A DNA stretch of 25,441 nucleotides from an uncultured Prevotellaceae bacterium (GTDB taxonomy: Bacteria > Bacteroidota > Bacteroidia > Bacteroidales > Muribaculaceae): positions 1-25,441 of the forward strand of contig CAJLWM010000032.1 in the NCBI GenBank assembly GCA_905210415.1, read 5' to 3'. Numbering within the stretch: position 1 is the first letter of the stretch; each line of letters begins with the position of its first letter. Under the pieces are notes generated by a model that saw nothing but the letters and a program-made list of their open reading frames with translations, was not told the DNA's origin and did no database searches. Below are positions 7,935 through 16,299 of the stretch, one piece after another. A program made the translations under genes and the position numbers.

Positions 7935-8788
7935 TGCTCGTCGCTGTTTTTTAGGGTTGCTGACACAAAGCGCTCTTTGCCATAGAAGTCGCGAGTGGCA
8001 GCGACGTTGCTAAAACCTGCATCGGCGAGCAACTGCATGGTGCCGGCGCAGTAGAGCGGATTGATCTCGAAATATATTTTGCCGCCTCGCGAGAGAGTGG
8101 CGGTGGCAAAGCGCGTGATGGCGCGATAAAAGCGCAGAGGGTCGTCGTCGGGCACAAACAGAGCCGTGTGAGGCTCATACTTCAGCACATTGTCGCACAT
8201 CTCCAGGCTTTCGCTTTGGCAGATGTATGGTGGATTGCTCACGATGATGTCGTAGCATCCCGTGGGCTTGGCTGTGAGAATGTCGGTGAGGGAGAAATCG
8301 ATGCGGCAACGTTGCTCCTTGGCATTGCGTTTGGCCACCTCAAGGGCATCGGGCGATATGTCGAATGCCGAAACCTGAGCAAAACGCATGGCGCGGGCAA
8401 GCGAAATGGCAATGCAGCCTGAGCCTGTGCCGATGTCGAGCACGCGCAAGTCGCTGGCTTGATTCTCATCTACAATCATATCCACCAGTTGCTCCGTTTC
8501 GGGCCGTGGAATGAGCGTGCTGCGATTGACGCTGAAGCGAAGTCCGTGGAAATGTGCCACGCCAACAATCTGCTGGATGGGCTCGTGGCGCAGCAGTCGT
8601 GCAGTGGCATCGGCTATCTTCTCAGCCACCACCTCGGGCATTTCATAAGAGGCTCGCAAGATGGTGTCGACAGGCGTGTAGTGCATCCATTCCTCCATGA
8701 TGATGCGCCAAAAGGCATCTATTTCGCCTTTTGGATATGCTTCGGAGAGCGCTTTGCGCATCGCTATTTGTGCTTCTTGAATAGTCAT
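7931..8788 (-). CDS. prmC: Release factor glutamine N5-methyltransferase
   Basis: The 285-residue protein methylates the GGQ glutamine of peptide-chain release factors in the cytoplasm. SAM-binding motif I is VLDIGTGSGCIAISL (residues 116-130), and the substrate-binding NPPY is at 185-188 in IIVSNPPYIC. The RPETE segment at 95-99 is also characteristic, and the N-terminal helical domain is complete. The start at 8788 aligns with the usual family N-terminus. A -7 box lies only six bases upstream at 8794-8801, so the message would have almost no leader. It is the first gene of the prmC-recX-pncA-comF run. Confidence 0.95.
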   Translation of the reverse strand: MTIQEAQIAMRKALSEAYPKGEIDAFWRIIMEEWMHYTPVDTILRASYEMPEVVAEKIADATARLLRHEPIQQIVGVAHFHGLRFSVNRSTLIPRPETEQLVDMIVDENQASDLRVLDIGTGSGCIAISLARAMRFAQVSAFDISPDALEVAKRNAKEQRCRIDFSLTDILTAKPTGCYDIIVSNPPYICQSESLEMCDNVLKYEPHTALFVPDDDPLRFYRAITRFATATLSRGGKIYFEINPLYCAGTMQLLADAGFSNVAATRDFYGKERFVSATLKNSDEQ

Positions 8789-8793
8789 AATAA

Positions 8794-8801
8794 CAAAGGT
8801 A
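8794..8801 (-). promoter_or_regulatory. -7 box TACCTTTG very close to the prmC start
   Basis: The reverse strand reads TACCTTTG, an exact TAnnTTTG match. It is separated from the prmC ATG by only five bases, so predicted transcription would begin at or next to the start codon. Confidence 0.5.
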
Positions 8802-8937
8802 ATACTTTTTTCGCACTGAAAAGATTATAAGTGTACTCAAAAAGATGACACTATGCCGTGTTTTAGTGAAAAAAAGTTTAGAGTGTCAATAATAGTGAAA
8901 TAATCAAACTTTTGCCGATTTATTGCAAATTTGTTCT

Positions 8938-8945
8938 TAAATTTG
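8938..8945 (+). promoter_or_regulatory. -7 box TAAATTTG for the DUF6242 lipoprotein
   Basis: TAAATTTG matches TAnnTTTG, with a TTTG at 8911-8914 upstream at a slightly long 23-base spacing. The leader would be about 20 bases. This supports the start at 8973 over the longer frame from 8931. Confidence 0.55.
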
Positions 8946-8972
8946 CATCTTAAAAGAAATGCGCTTATTAGA

Positions 8973-10472
8973 ATGAATAGAAAATTTCCATTATATCTAT
9001 TGCTCGGCATGATAGTGACCATGCTGACAGTGTCGTGCAATCACGACGACAATGATGCATATGAGCCAACTGTGGTGTCGAATAATACGGCGATAATGTC
9101 GTTTTCGCTGAATGCTGATGACGGTATTCTTTCAAATCTGGATTCGGTGCCTTTCTCAATCGACTTGAAGAATCGCTTGATATACAATGCCGACTCGTTG
9201 CCAAAGGGCACAAAAATCTCAGGCTTGACAATCACTGTATCGTTTGCCACTACTACAACATGTAAAATCGACCAAAAGAATGGTACTGTGCGCCGCGACA
9301 CTGTGATGGATTATTCTACATCCGACTCAATCGACTTCACTGGTGATGTGCGTCTGAAGCTTACTGCAGCCGATGGCACTGAAGCAGTATATAAAGTGAA
9401 AGTGAATGTTCACCAGATGGATGGTGATACACTATATTGGGATCAACTCTCGCGCCGCGATTTGCCAAACGCTACTGGCAAGGTGGCTGCTCAGCGCACA
9501 GTGCAAATGGGCGAAACCCTCTACTCGTTGGTGCAAAGCGAAGGCGGATATGCGCTCTCAAGCACCAAGCGACCTGATGCTTATGACTGGAAGAAGCTAA
9601 ATGCTCAATTCGGCATGGTGCCAAACGTCAACTCGTTTGCCGCTACCGACGAAGCTCTATATGTTCTTGATGAAAACGGAGCCCTCTATACTTCTACCAA
9701 CGGCGAACAATGGAGCGGTTGCGGTGTGGTGTGGAGCCACATCATCGGCGGGTACACCAACAGAGTGCTTGGCATAAGCAAGAACGGTGCCGATTATTAC
9801 TACGACGAATATCCTCGCAAGAGCGGTTATGCTCAGTCAAAGATAGAAAGCAATTTCCCTGTTAAGGGCAACTCGCAAATGGCGATTTCCTACAGCGATT
9901 GGAACGAAACACCACAAGCCTTCATTGTGGGCGGTGTGGATGCCAACGGCAAATATCACGGCGACTGCTGGGGATATGATGGCAGCAAGTGGGCATTGCT
10001 TCGCAGTGATGTGCTTCCTGCACTTGCCGATATGACTTTGTTTGAATTTGTGTCATACGAGGGAACTCCTGACTTTGGCGCTGTGACAGAGATTCGTTCA
10101 TGGTATGCTATGGGCGGCCGCAATGTTCGTGGCGATGTTAGCAGCAAGGTGTATCTCTCACGTCACCAAGGTTTGTATTGGAGCACGGCTTACGACTATA
10201 TGCAATTGCCTACATATATGGGCGAATTCTGCAATGCTCAGGCTTATGTGTATAAGAGCACAATCAAGCTTCGCACTGCTGCATGGAAGTCAACACCGTC
10301 AAAGCGCTTGCCCGTAGGGGCTAATTCGGTGTCGATTCGCACCGTGAAGCCTGTCACCGAATGGGAATGCCCATTTGTGTATCTCTTTGGTGGTGAGACA
10401 AGCAACGGAAACGTAAACAACAGCATCTGGCGAGGCACAATTAATCGCTTCACATTTGCTCCGTTGTATTGA
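8973..10472 (+). CDS. DUF6242 domain lipoprotein
   Basis: The start at 8973 gives 499 residues with a lipoprotein signal, MNRKFPLYLLLGMIVTMLTV then SCNHDDND, so the protein is probably an anchored surface or periplasmic lipoprotein. The acidic stretch after the Cys resembles surface-export signals known in Bacteroides. An N-terminal beta-sandwich of about 120 residues (IMSFSLNADDGILSNLDSVP, then IDFTGDVRLKLTAADGTEAV) is followed by a beta-propeller-like region with repeated Trp and Gly-Gly motifs (YSLVQSEGGYAL, AFIVGGVDANGKYHGDCWGY, FVYLFGGETSNG), matching my recollection of DUF6242. The function of this family is not known. It stands alone, divergent from prmC and upstream of the bamA cluster. 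Confidence 0.8.
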   Translation: MNRKFPLYLLLGMIVTMLTVSCNHDDNDAYEPTVVSNNTAIMSFSLNADDGILSNLDSVPFSIDLKNRLIYNADSLPKGTKISGLTITVSFATTTTCKIDQKNGTVRRDTVMDYSTSDSIDFTGDVRLKLTAADGTEAVYKVKVNVHQMDGDTLYWDQLSRRDLPNATGKVAAQRTVQMGETLYSLVQSEGGYALSSTKRPDAYDWKKLNAQFGMVPNVNSFAATDEALYVLDENGALYTSTNGEQWSGCGVVWSHIIGGYTNRVLGISKNGADYYYDEYPRKSGYAQSKIESNFPVKGNSQMAISYSDWNETPQAFIVGGVDANGKYHGDCWGYDGSKWALLRSDVLPALADMTLFEFVSYEGTPDFGAVTEIRSWYAMGGRNVRGDVSSKVYLSRHQGLYWSTAYDYMQLPTYMGEFCNAQAYVYKSTIKLRTAAWKSTPSKRLPVGANSVSIRTVKPVTEWECPFVYLFGGETSNGNVNNSIWRGTINRFTFAPLY

Positions 10473-10603
10473 TATTTTGTAGGTCGCAAAAGCAACGCAT
10501 TGACTTATGTCGAACGATTTTCTTATATTATGTATATGTGTAACTCCTTAAAAAGAATGCACTCTGTCGGGTGAACAATCCGGCAAGGCTATTGAGCGAT
10601 GAT

Positions 10604-11266
10604 ATGAGAAAACTTGCGGCAATATTGATGATGGTGGCTATGATGGCTGTGGCGCATGCTCAGGAATACCGTTTTGAGGTGGGCGGAGCAGCCGGCATGA
10701 GTGGCTATCTGGGTGATGCAAACAATGGTAATTTGCTGAAAAAGCCTGGCTATGCAGTGGGTGGGCTTTTCAGATATATTATAAACAGCAGAATGGCAGT
10801 GAAAGCCAATCTGCTCACAGCAAGCATCAGTGGTAATAGCACTGGCTTGGAAAACGTCTATCCAGGAGGCGAGAATTATGCGTTTAAGTCGCAACTTTAC
10901 GACCTTGGCGCACAATTCGAGTTTAACTTTTTAAACTACGGTATAGGCTCGAAGTATTTGAAACTGAAGCGAATCTCGCCTTATCTCACCCTCGGTGCCG
11001 GATTCACTATGGCTACGGGCGATGGAGATGCGTTCACCATGAATGTGCCGATGGGCTTGGGCGTGAAGTATAAGTTGAGCGAACGGCTCAATTTGGGCTT
11101 AGAGTTCACTATGCGTATGTCGCTGAGTGATAAGCTCGATGGCTTAAAAGATTTAAATGGCATAAACAGCGGTTTTGCCAAGAACAAAGATTGGTATTCG
11201 TTCACTATGATTTCGATTACCTATGAGTTCAGCAAGCGCTGCCGCACATGCCATTATGTGGAATGA
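10604..11266 (+). CDS. DUF6089 outer-membrane beta-barrel protein
   Basis: The start at 10604 gives 220 residues with signal peptide [20 protein letters not shown]. The mature chain alternates hydrophobic and polar residues with Gly/Ala turns ([47 protein letters not shown]), typical of an eight-strand barrel. It ends shortly after a strand-like [12 protein letters not shown]. This family commonly precedes uppS and bamA in Bacteroidales, as here. uppS starts 16 bases downstream, so they are probably co-transcribed. Its task is not established; a role in envelope assembly is suggested only by its neighbours. Confidence 0.85.
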   Translation: MRKLAAILMMVAMMAVAHAQEYRFEVGGAAGMSGYLGDANNGNLLKKPGYAVGGLFRYIINSRMAVKANLLTASISGNSTGLENVYPGGENYAFKSQLYDLGAQFEFNFLNYGIGSKYLKLKRISPYLTLGAGFTMATGDGDAFTMNVPMGLGVKYKLSERLNLGLEFTMRMSLSDKLDGLKDLNGINSGFAKNKDWYSFTMISITYEFSKRCRTCHYVE

Positions 11267-11282
11267 AAGAAATGTAGAGATT

Positions 11283-12038
11283 ATGTCGATAAGAGATAAT
11301 ATAGATATGCAGCGAGTGCCTCGCCATGTGGCGGTTATCATGGATGGTAATGGCCGATGGGCAAAAAGCAGAGGCTTAGACCGCACCGAGGGTCACGTGA
11401 AGGGCGTGGAGAGCGTGCGAGAAATCACTGAGATTGCCTCGCAATTGGGCGTGGGCTATCTCACACTATATACTTTCTCTACAGAAAACTGGAAGCGTCC
11501 GAAGAAAGAGGTGGATGCTCTGATGAACCTGATAGTGGTGGCAATAGAGCGCGAAACCCCCGATTTGATAAAGAATAATGTGCGCCTGACGATGATTGGC
11601 GACATTGACCGTATGCCGGAATTTGCCAAGCAACGCCTCACGCGATGCATCAACGACACTGCTCATTGCACAGGGCTCACGTTGGTGTTGGCACTGAGCT
11701 ACTCGGCAAAATGGGAGATTCTTGAGGCTGTGAAAGATATTGCCTTGCAGGTGAAGAGCGGTGCGCTCAACGCAAACAGCATCGACGACGCATGCTTCTC
11801 GGCAAATCTATCGACAAAAGGTATTCCTGACCCTGATTTGCTCATTCGCACTGGCGGCGATTTGCGAATCAGCAACTTCTTGCTTTGGCAGATTGCTTAT
11901 AGTGAATTGTATTTTACGCATAAGTTCTGGCCAGACTTCACGCAGGACGACTTCTGTGAGGCTATCGCAGAATATCAGAATCGTGAGCGACGCTATGGCA
12001 AGACAAGCGAGCAAGTGAAGAACGAAGAAAAAAAGTAA
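11283..12038 (+). CDS. uppS: Isoprenyl transferase (undecaprenyl diphosphate synthase)
   Basis: The start at 11283 gives 251 residues. The cis-prenyltransferase signature [17 protein letters not shown] contains the catalytic Asp21, and [11 protein letters not shown] and [20 protein letters not shown] follow in the usual order. The enzyme extends farnesyl diphosphate with isopentenyl units to make the lipid carrier for peptidoglycan and other envelope glycans. An upstream in-frame extension to 11223 overlaps the DUF6089 gene and is unlikely; ATG 11307 is another possible start. The gene is flanked closely by the barrel protein and bamA, consistent with one envelope operon. Confidence 0.95.
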   Translation: MSIRDNIDMQRVPRHVAVIMDGNGRWAKSRGLDRTEGHVKGVESVREITEIASQLGVGYLTLYTFSTENWKRPKKEVDALMNLIVVAIERETPDLIKNNVRLTMIGDIDRMPEFAKQRLTRCINDTAHCTGLTLVLALSYSAKWEILEAVKDIALQVKSGALNANSIDDACFSANLSTKGIPDPDLLIRTGGDLRISNFLLWQIAYSELYFTHKFWPDFTQDDFCEAIAEYQNRERRYGKTSEQVKNEEKK

Positions 12039-12151
12039 AATAACAAGAGATAAAGAAAACAGACGGGTTTGCCCAATTGCTCGAGAAAGTAATTTCGGTG
12101 GCAGAAGTGCAACGAAAGTCTAATATAATAAAGATTTATATAGAAATTGAT

Positions 12152-14761
12152 ATGCGATATAAGAAACTGCTCTTATTGATGATGGCTGTGATTGTGGGAA
12201 TGTCGGCTAACCGCACTTTTGCACAAGTGGCTAATGACACAATCTACAATCCTAAGGTGATTTTCACAGGTATGCCTAAAAAGTATGAGATTGCCGGCAT
12301 TAAGGTGACGGGCGTTGACAACTATGAGGACTACATTGTGATAGGTTACTCAGGATTGACTCTTGGCCAGGTGGTTGATATCCCTGGCGACGACATCACC
12401 AGCGCAGCAAAGCGCCTCTGGCGTCAAGGTCTCTTCTCAAAGGTGAAAATCGCTGTTGAGAAGATATACGACAACAAGGCTTGGTTGGTATTTGACCTGC
12501 GTCAACAACCACGTATCTCGCAAATCAACTACAACGGCATGAAGAAGGGCGAGCGCGAAGACCTTAAGCAACGCCTCGGCTTGATGAAGGGTAACCAAAT
12601 GAACATGAATATTGCCGACCGTGCTAAAATCATCGTTCAGCACTATTTCGACAACAAGGGCTTTAAGAATGCCGACGTGAACATCGTGCAACGCGAAGAC
12701 CTCAGCAACGAAAACGAAGTGATTGTAGACATCAACGTGGATAAGCACGAGAAAATCAAGGTACATAAGATTTATGTTGAAGGTAATAAGGTGCTTTCTG
12801 ACAAGGCTGTGAAGCACGCTATGAAGAAAACCAACGAAAAGGGCGACCTCATACGTTTGTTCAGCCAAAAGAAATTCGTTCCAGACGATTTCAAGGCAGA
12901 TAAGCAGTTGATTATCGATAAGTATAACGAAAAGGGCTATCGCGACGCTGTGATCTTGAAGGATAGCGTGGTGAACTACAACGACAAGACTGTAGACATA
13001 TATCTCACAGTAGAAGAAGGCAAAAAATATTACATCAGCGACATCAACTGGGTGGGTAATACCGTTTATCCTACATCGTTCCTCAACGATGTGCTTGGCA
13101 TCGAAAAGGGCGACGTGTATAACCAGAAGCTTTTGAATAAGCGTACGCAAGAAGACGATGACGCTATCGCCAACTTCTATATGAACAACGGTTACTTGTT
13201 CTACCAACTTATCCCAGTTGAGAGCAAGGTTGAAGGCGACTCAATCGCATTGGAAATGCGTATGTTTGAGGGTAAGAAGGCCACAATCAACAAGGTGATA
13301 ATCAATGGTAACGACCGCTTGTATGAGAAGGTTATCCGTCGTGAATTGCGTGTGCGCCCTGGCGACTTGTTCTCTAAGGCCGACCTTATGCGTTCAGCGC
13401 GTGAAATCGCTCAAACCGGTCACTTCGACCCTGAAAAGATGGATATCCGCCCTGAGCCAAACGAAGAAAACGGTACTGTGGACATTCTCTTCAACCTTGA
13501 ATCGAAGGCTAACGACCAAGTGGAATTCTCGGCTGGTTGGGGTCAGACAGGTATCATTGGTAAGTTGAGTCTTAAATTCACCAACTTCTCAATCAAAAAT
13601 CTCTTCCACCCATCTACTTATCGTGGTATCATCCCACAAGGTGAGGGCCAGACATTCACTATCAGTGCGCAGACCAATGCTAAGTATTACCAAGCATATA
13701 GCGTATCGTTCCTTGACCCATGGTTTGGTGGCAAGCGTCCAAACTCGCTTTCTGTGACTGGTTTCTACTCTCGTCAGACAGGTATCAACTCTTCATACTA
13801 TAATAGTTCGTACAACAATGCCTACAACTACTATTTGATGGGCGGTGGTTACAACAACTACTACAACAACTATGAGGATGCTTACGACCCTAACAAATAC
13901 TTGCAGATGGCTGGTATCACAGTGGGCTTCGGTAAGCGCTTGAAGTGGCCAGACGACTACTTCACATTCACAGCCGAATTGAGCTATCAATGGTATAGCT
14001 TGAAGAACTGGGAATACCTATATTATATGAATAATGGTGTGTCAAACTCACTTGTTCTTGGTTTGACTCTTGCACGTAATAGTATCGACAACCCATTGTA
14101 TACACGTAAGGGTAGCCAATTCTCTTTGAGCTTGCAGATGACACCTCCAGCATCATTGTTCGGCAAAAAGAACTGGAAGGCACTTGCAGAGTCAAATACC
14201 ACTCAGGCAAAGAAGGATATGTATAAGTGGATAGAATACTGGAAACTCAAGTTTAAGTCGCGCACTTACACTCCTCTTGCCAACCCAGACGGACAATACA
14301 CCCTCGTGCTCATGACTCGTGCCGACATCGGTTTGCTCGGCAGCTGGAACAAGCACCTGAAGTCGCCGTTTGAAACCTTCTATGTGGGTGGTGACGGTAT
14401 GTCGGGTAGCTACACTTATGCAACTGAGACAATTGCCCTCCGTGGTTACGACAATGGTCAGTTCACTCCATACGGAAGCGAAGGTTATGCATATAGCCGC
14501 TATGGCGTGGAATTGCACTTCCCATTCGTGCTTCAGACAAGTAGTACAATCTACGGTTTGGCATTCCTTGAAGGCGGTAACGCATGGACACGCGTGAGCG
14601 ACTTCTCGCCATTCAACATCAAGCGTAGCGCTGGTGCCGGTGTTCGTATCTTCTTGCCTATGATTGGTATGATGGGTATCGACTGGGCTTACGGTTTCGA
14701 CACCGTGAGAGGTCAGAAGGGCGGCAGTCATTTCCACTTCGTACTCGGTCAGGAATTCTAA
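12152..14761 (+). CDS. bamA: Outer membrane protein assembly factor BamA
   Basis: The start at 12152 gives 869 residues with signal peptide MRYKKLLLLMMAVIVGMSAN then RTFAQ. Successive POTRA domains follow over roughly residues 40-440 (for example YEIAGIKVTGVDNYEDYIVI and KIKVHKIYVEGNKVLSDKAV), then the C-terminal 16-strand barrel, ending FHFVLGQEF with the C-terminal Phe needed for insertion. The barrel carries VGGDGMSGSYTYATETIALR and the conserved ALRGYD motif (the VRGY/F counterpart on the lid loop). It inserts beta-barrel proteins into the outer membrane. A Tyr/Asn-rich insertion at about residues 546-585 is unusual. It follows uppS and precedes three Skp-like genes. Confidence 0.96.
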   Translation: MRYKKLLLLMMAVIVGMSANRTFAQVANDTIYNPKVIFTGMPKKYEIAGIKVTGVDNYEDYIVIGYSGLTLGQVVDIPGDDITSAAKRLWRQGLFSKVKIAVEKIYDNKAWLVFDLRQQPRISQINYNGMKKGEREDLKQRLGLMKGNQMNMNIADRAKIIVQHYFDNKGFKNADVNIVQREDLSNENEVIVDINVDKHEKIKVHKIYVEGNKVLSDKAVKHAMKKTNEKGDLIRLFSQKKFVPDDFKADKQLIIDKYNEKGYRDAVILKDSVVNYNDKTVDIYLTVEEGKKYYISDINWVGNTVYPTSFLNDVLGIEKGDVYNQKLLNKRTQEDDDAIANFYMNNGYLFYQLIPVESKVEGDSIALEMRMFEGKKATINKVIINGNDRLYEKVIRRELRVRPGDLFSKADLMRSAREIAQTGHFDPEKMDIRPEPNEENGTVDILFNLESKANDQVEFSAGWGQTGIIGKLSLKFTNFSIKNLFHPSTYRGIIPQGEGQTFTISAQTNAKYYQAYSVSFLDPWFGGKRPNSLSVTGFYSRQTGINSSYYNSSYNNAYNYYLMGGGYNNYYNNYEDAYDPNKYLQMAGITVGFGKRLKWPDDYFTFTAELSYQWYSLKNWEYLYYMNNGVSNSLVLGLTLARNSIDNPLYTRKGSQFSLSLQMTPPASLFGKKNWKALAESNTTQAKKDMYKWIEYWKLKFKSRTYTPLANPDGQYTLVLMTRADIGLLGSWNKHLKSPFETFYVGGDGMSGSYTYATETIALRGYDNGQFTPYGSEGYAYSRYGVELHFPFVLQTSSTIYGLAFLEGGNAWTRVSDFSPFNIKRSAGAGVRIFLPMIGMMGIDWAYGFDTVRGQKGGSHFHFVLGQEF

Positions 14762-14766
14762 TAACG

Positions 14767-14793
14767 ATGCCACTGCCCCAAAGGGAGTGGCAT
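14767..14793 (+). terminator. Hairpin after bamA, possible terminator
   Basis: ATGCCACT-g-CCC pairs with GGG-a-GTGGCAT around a CAAA loop. The stem is strong but only a weak T-rich tail (TTGTCTTA) follows, so termination may be partial and some reading into the first chaperone gene is possible. Confidence 0.5.
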
Positions 14794-14900
14794 TGTCTTA
14801 ATAAAGGATGTTAAAAAACCGCAGAGCTCGTGGGTGGCAGAATAAACCATCAGTGGGCTAATCGGTCAAAATAAGCAGAATAACTTTAAAACTGAGAATT

Positions 14901-15416
14901 ATGAAAAGAATAGCATTATCAGTTATAGCAATCGTGGCATGTGCCCTGGCATCGTATGCGCAGAAGTTTGCGCTTGTGGATATGGAATATATCCTCAAGA
15001 ATGTGCCGGCCTATGAGATGGCCAACGAGCAGCTCAACCAAGTGTCGCAGCGTTGGCAGCGTGAGGTGGAGGCTGTGTCGAAAGAGGCTGAAACCATGTA
15101 TAAGAACTATCAAAGCGAAATGGTATTCCTCACCGACGACCAGAAGAAAAAGCGCGAAGAAGAGATAGTGGCAAAGGAAAAGGAGGCCACAGAATTGCGC
15201 TATAAATATTTTGGTCCGCAAGGCGAACTTTATAAGAAGCGTCAATCGCTCATCAAGCCTATTCAAGACGAGGTGTACAACGCCGTGAAGAAGGTGAGTG
15301 AGGAACGTGGTTATCAAGTGATATTTGATCGTGCTTCAAGCCAAAACATCATCTTTGCATCGCCTCGCATCGATGTGAGCAACGAGGTGCTCACCAAGAT
15401 GGGCTACGGCAAGTAA
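14901..15416 (+). CDS. OmpH/Skp family chaperone, copy 1
   Basis: This 171-residue secreted protein has signal peptide MKRIALSVIAIVACALASYA then QKFALVDMEYIL, where the mature N-terminal strand with VDMEYIL marks the Skp trimerisation core. A long Lys/Glu-rich coiled coil follows (REVEAVSKEAETMYKNYQSE onwards) and the C-terminal strand is GYQVIFDRAS. Skp-like proteins hold unfolded outer-membrane proteins in the periplasm for BamA, which lies 139 bases upstream. The C-terminus, RIDVSNEVLTKMGYGK, differs from the two following copies. A -7-like TAACTTTA at 14881-14888 is imperfect, so it may be partly expressed from bamA read-through. Confidence 0.92.
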   Translation: MKRIALSVIAIVACALASYAQKFALVDMEYILKNVPAYEMANEQLNQVSQRWQREVEAVSKEAETMYKNYQSEMVFLTDDQKKKREEEIVAKEKEATELRYKYFGPQGELYKKRQSLIKPIQDEVYNAVKKVSEERGYQVIFDRASSQNIIFASPRIDVSNEVLTKMGYGK

Positions 15417-15517
15417 ACGCGACGTGCTACCGAAGCGCCGAATGGGTGCGCTAATCAAGCGATTATCACCTCTATGGGCACTTATTGATAATAAAAATAA
15501 AAGTCTTGACCTTTTAT

Positions 15518-15548
15518 TTTGTTATACATTCGGTTTGCATTATCTTTG
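15518..15548 (+). promoter_or_regulatory. Complete promoter TTTG-N19-TATCTTTG for chaperone copy 2
   Basis: TTTG at 15518-15521 and TATCTTTG at 15541-15548 are separated by exactly 19 bases, matching the Bacteroidota -33/-7 consensus. Transcription would start near 15555, leaving an AT-rich leader of about 32 bases. This is among the best promoter matches in the window. Confidence 0.8.
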
Positions 15549-15586
15549 CACATGTTAAATGAAAATACATAAAATATAATAGACAA

Positions 15587-16099
15587 ATGATTAAGAAATT
15601 ACTTTTTGCTGTGATGTTGGCATTGCCAATATGCATCTCAGCCCAAGCACTCAAGTTCGGTACTGTGAACAGTGCTGAGATTTTCAACGTAATGCCAGAC
15701 AAAGCAACTGCAGAAGCAACTTTGAAGGCAGCATCAGAGAAATATGATGCAGAATTTAAGCGTCTTCAAGAAGATTTCCAAAAGGATTATGACGAATACG
15801 CAAAGCTCGAAAAGGATACTACTACTCCTGCAGCTATCAAGGAACGTCACCAAAAGGAACTTCAAGATAAGTACACAAAGATTCAAAACTTCCAACAAAC
15901 TGCAGCTCAAGATCTCCAAAAGCAACAAGAACAACTTTTGGCTCCAATCCAAACTAAGTTGCAACAAGCTATCCAAGCAGTAGGCGCAGAGAATGGTTTC
16001 ACTTACATCTTCGACCTCTCAGTTCCTTCAATCGCTTATAGCGGCAACGGTAGCCAAGACGTTACTCCTCTTGTTAAGGCTAAGCTTAACATCAAGTAA
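15587..16099 (+). CDS. OmpH/Skp family chaperone, copy 2
   Basis: This 170-residue protein has signal peptide MIKKLLFAVMLALPICISAQ, then LKFGTVNSAEIFNVMPDK and a Gln- and Lys-rich coiled coil (DLQKQQEQLLAPIQTKLQQA). The C-terminal strand YIFDLSVPSIAY is followed by QDVTPLVKAKLNIK. It has exactly the same length as copy 3 and the same DVTPLVKA tail, so those two are closer to each other than to copy 1. It has its own consensus promoter and an intrinsic terminator at 16142-16180, so it is a single-gene transcript. Likely a periplasmic holdase for outer-membrane proteins; client preference is unknown. Confidence 0.92.
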   Translation: MIKKLLFAVMLALPICISAQALKFGTVNSAEIFNVMPDKATAEATLKAASEKYDAEFKRLQEDFQKDYDEYAKLEKDTTTPAAIKERHQKELQDKYTKIQNFQQTAAQDLQKQQEQLLAPIQTKLQQAIQAVGAENGFTYIFDLSVPSIAYSGNGSQDVTPLVKAKLNIK

Positions 16100-16141
16100 T
16101 AGCAGGCGCTGAAATAACGAAAAATATTTTGTTTTGATATA

Positions 16142-16180
16142 GCCACCCTCGTGAATTTGCGTAGGGTGGCACTTTTTTTA
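16142..16180 (+). terminator. Intrinsic terminator after chaperone copy 2
   Basis: GCCACCCT (16142-16149) pairs perfectly with AGGGTGGC (16163-16170) and is followed by AC and a run of seven T's. This is a classical intrinsic terminator. Confidence 0.88.
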
Positions 16181-16203
16181 TGTGTAATGTGACGAAAAAT
16201 TAT

Positions 16204-16211
16204 TACATTTG
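16204..16211 (+). promoter_or_regulatory. -7 box TACATTTG for chaperone copy 3
   Basis: TACATTTG matches TAnnTTTG and lies just past the terminator of copy 2. The -33 position falls at the end of that terminator's T-run and is weak. The predicted leader is long, about 80 bases. Confidence 0.6.
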
Positions 16212-16232
16212 CATAAGTAATAAACTTTTATC

Positions 16233-16263
16233 CCATGCCGGGGAAGACGAAGCCCGGAAGTGG
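16233..16263 (+). promoter_or_regulatory. Hairpin in the leader of chaperone copy 3
   Basis: CCGGG (16238-16242) pairs with CCCGG (16253-16257) around a GAAGACGAAG loop. An outer CCA (16233-16235) pairs with TGG (16261-16263) across a small bulge. It is GC-rich against an AT-rich leader, ends 36 bases before the ATG and has no T-run, so it is not a terminator. A role in message stability or translation control is possible but unproven. Confidence 0.4.
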
Positions 16264-16299
16264 AACGTAAATAAAACTAAATTTAAATAAGATTAAGAT

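Noticed and set aside
12437..13207. Long 256-codon open frame on the reverse strand inside bamA
   Set aside because: It is antisense to well-conserved POTRA-coding sequence, is abnormally rich in Val, Leu, His and Ile as expected of a mirror frame, and has no promoter or neighbour support.
15417..15517. Possible terminator after chaperone copy 1 (AGCGC...GCGCT)
   Set aside because: The stem is only five pairs with a nine-base loop and no T-run follows.
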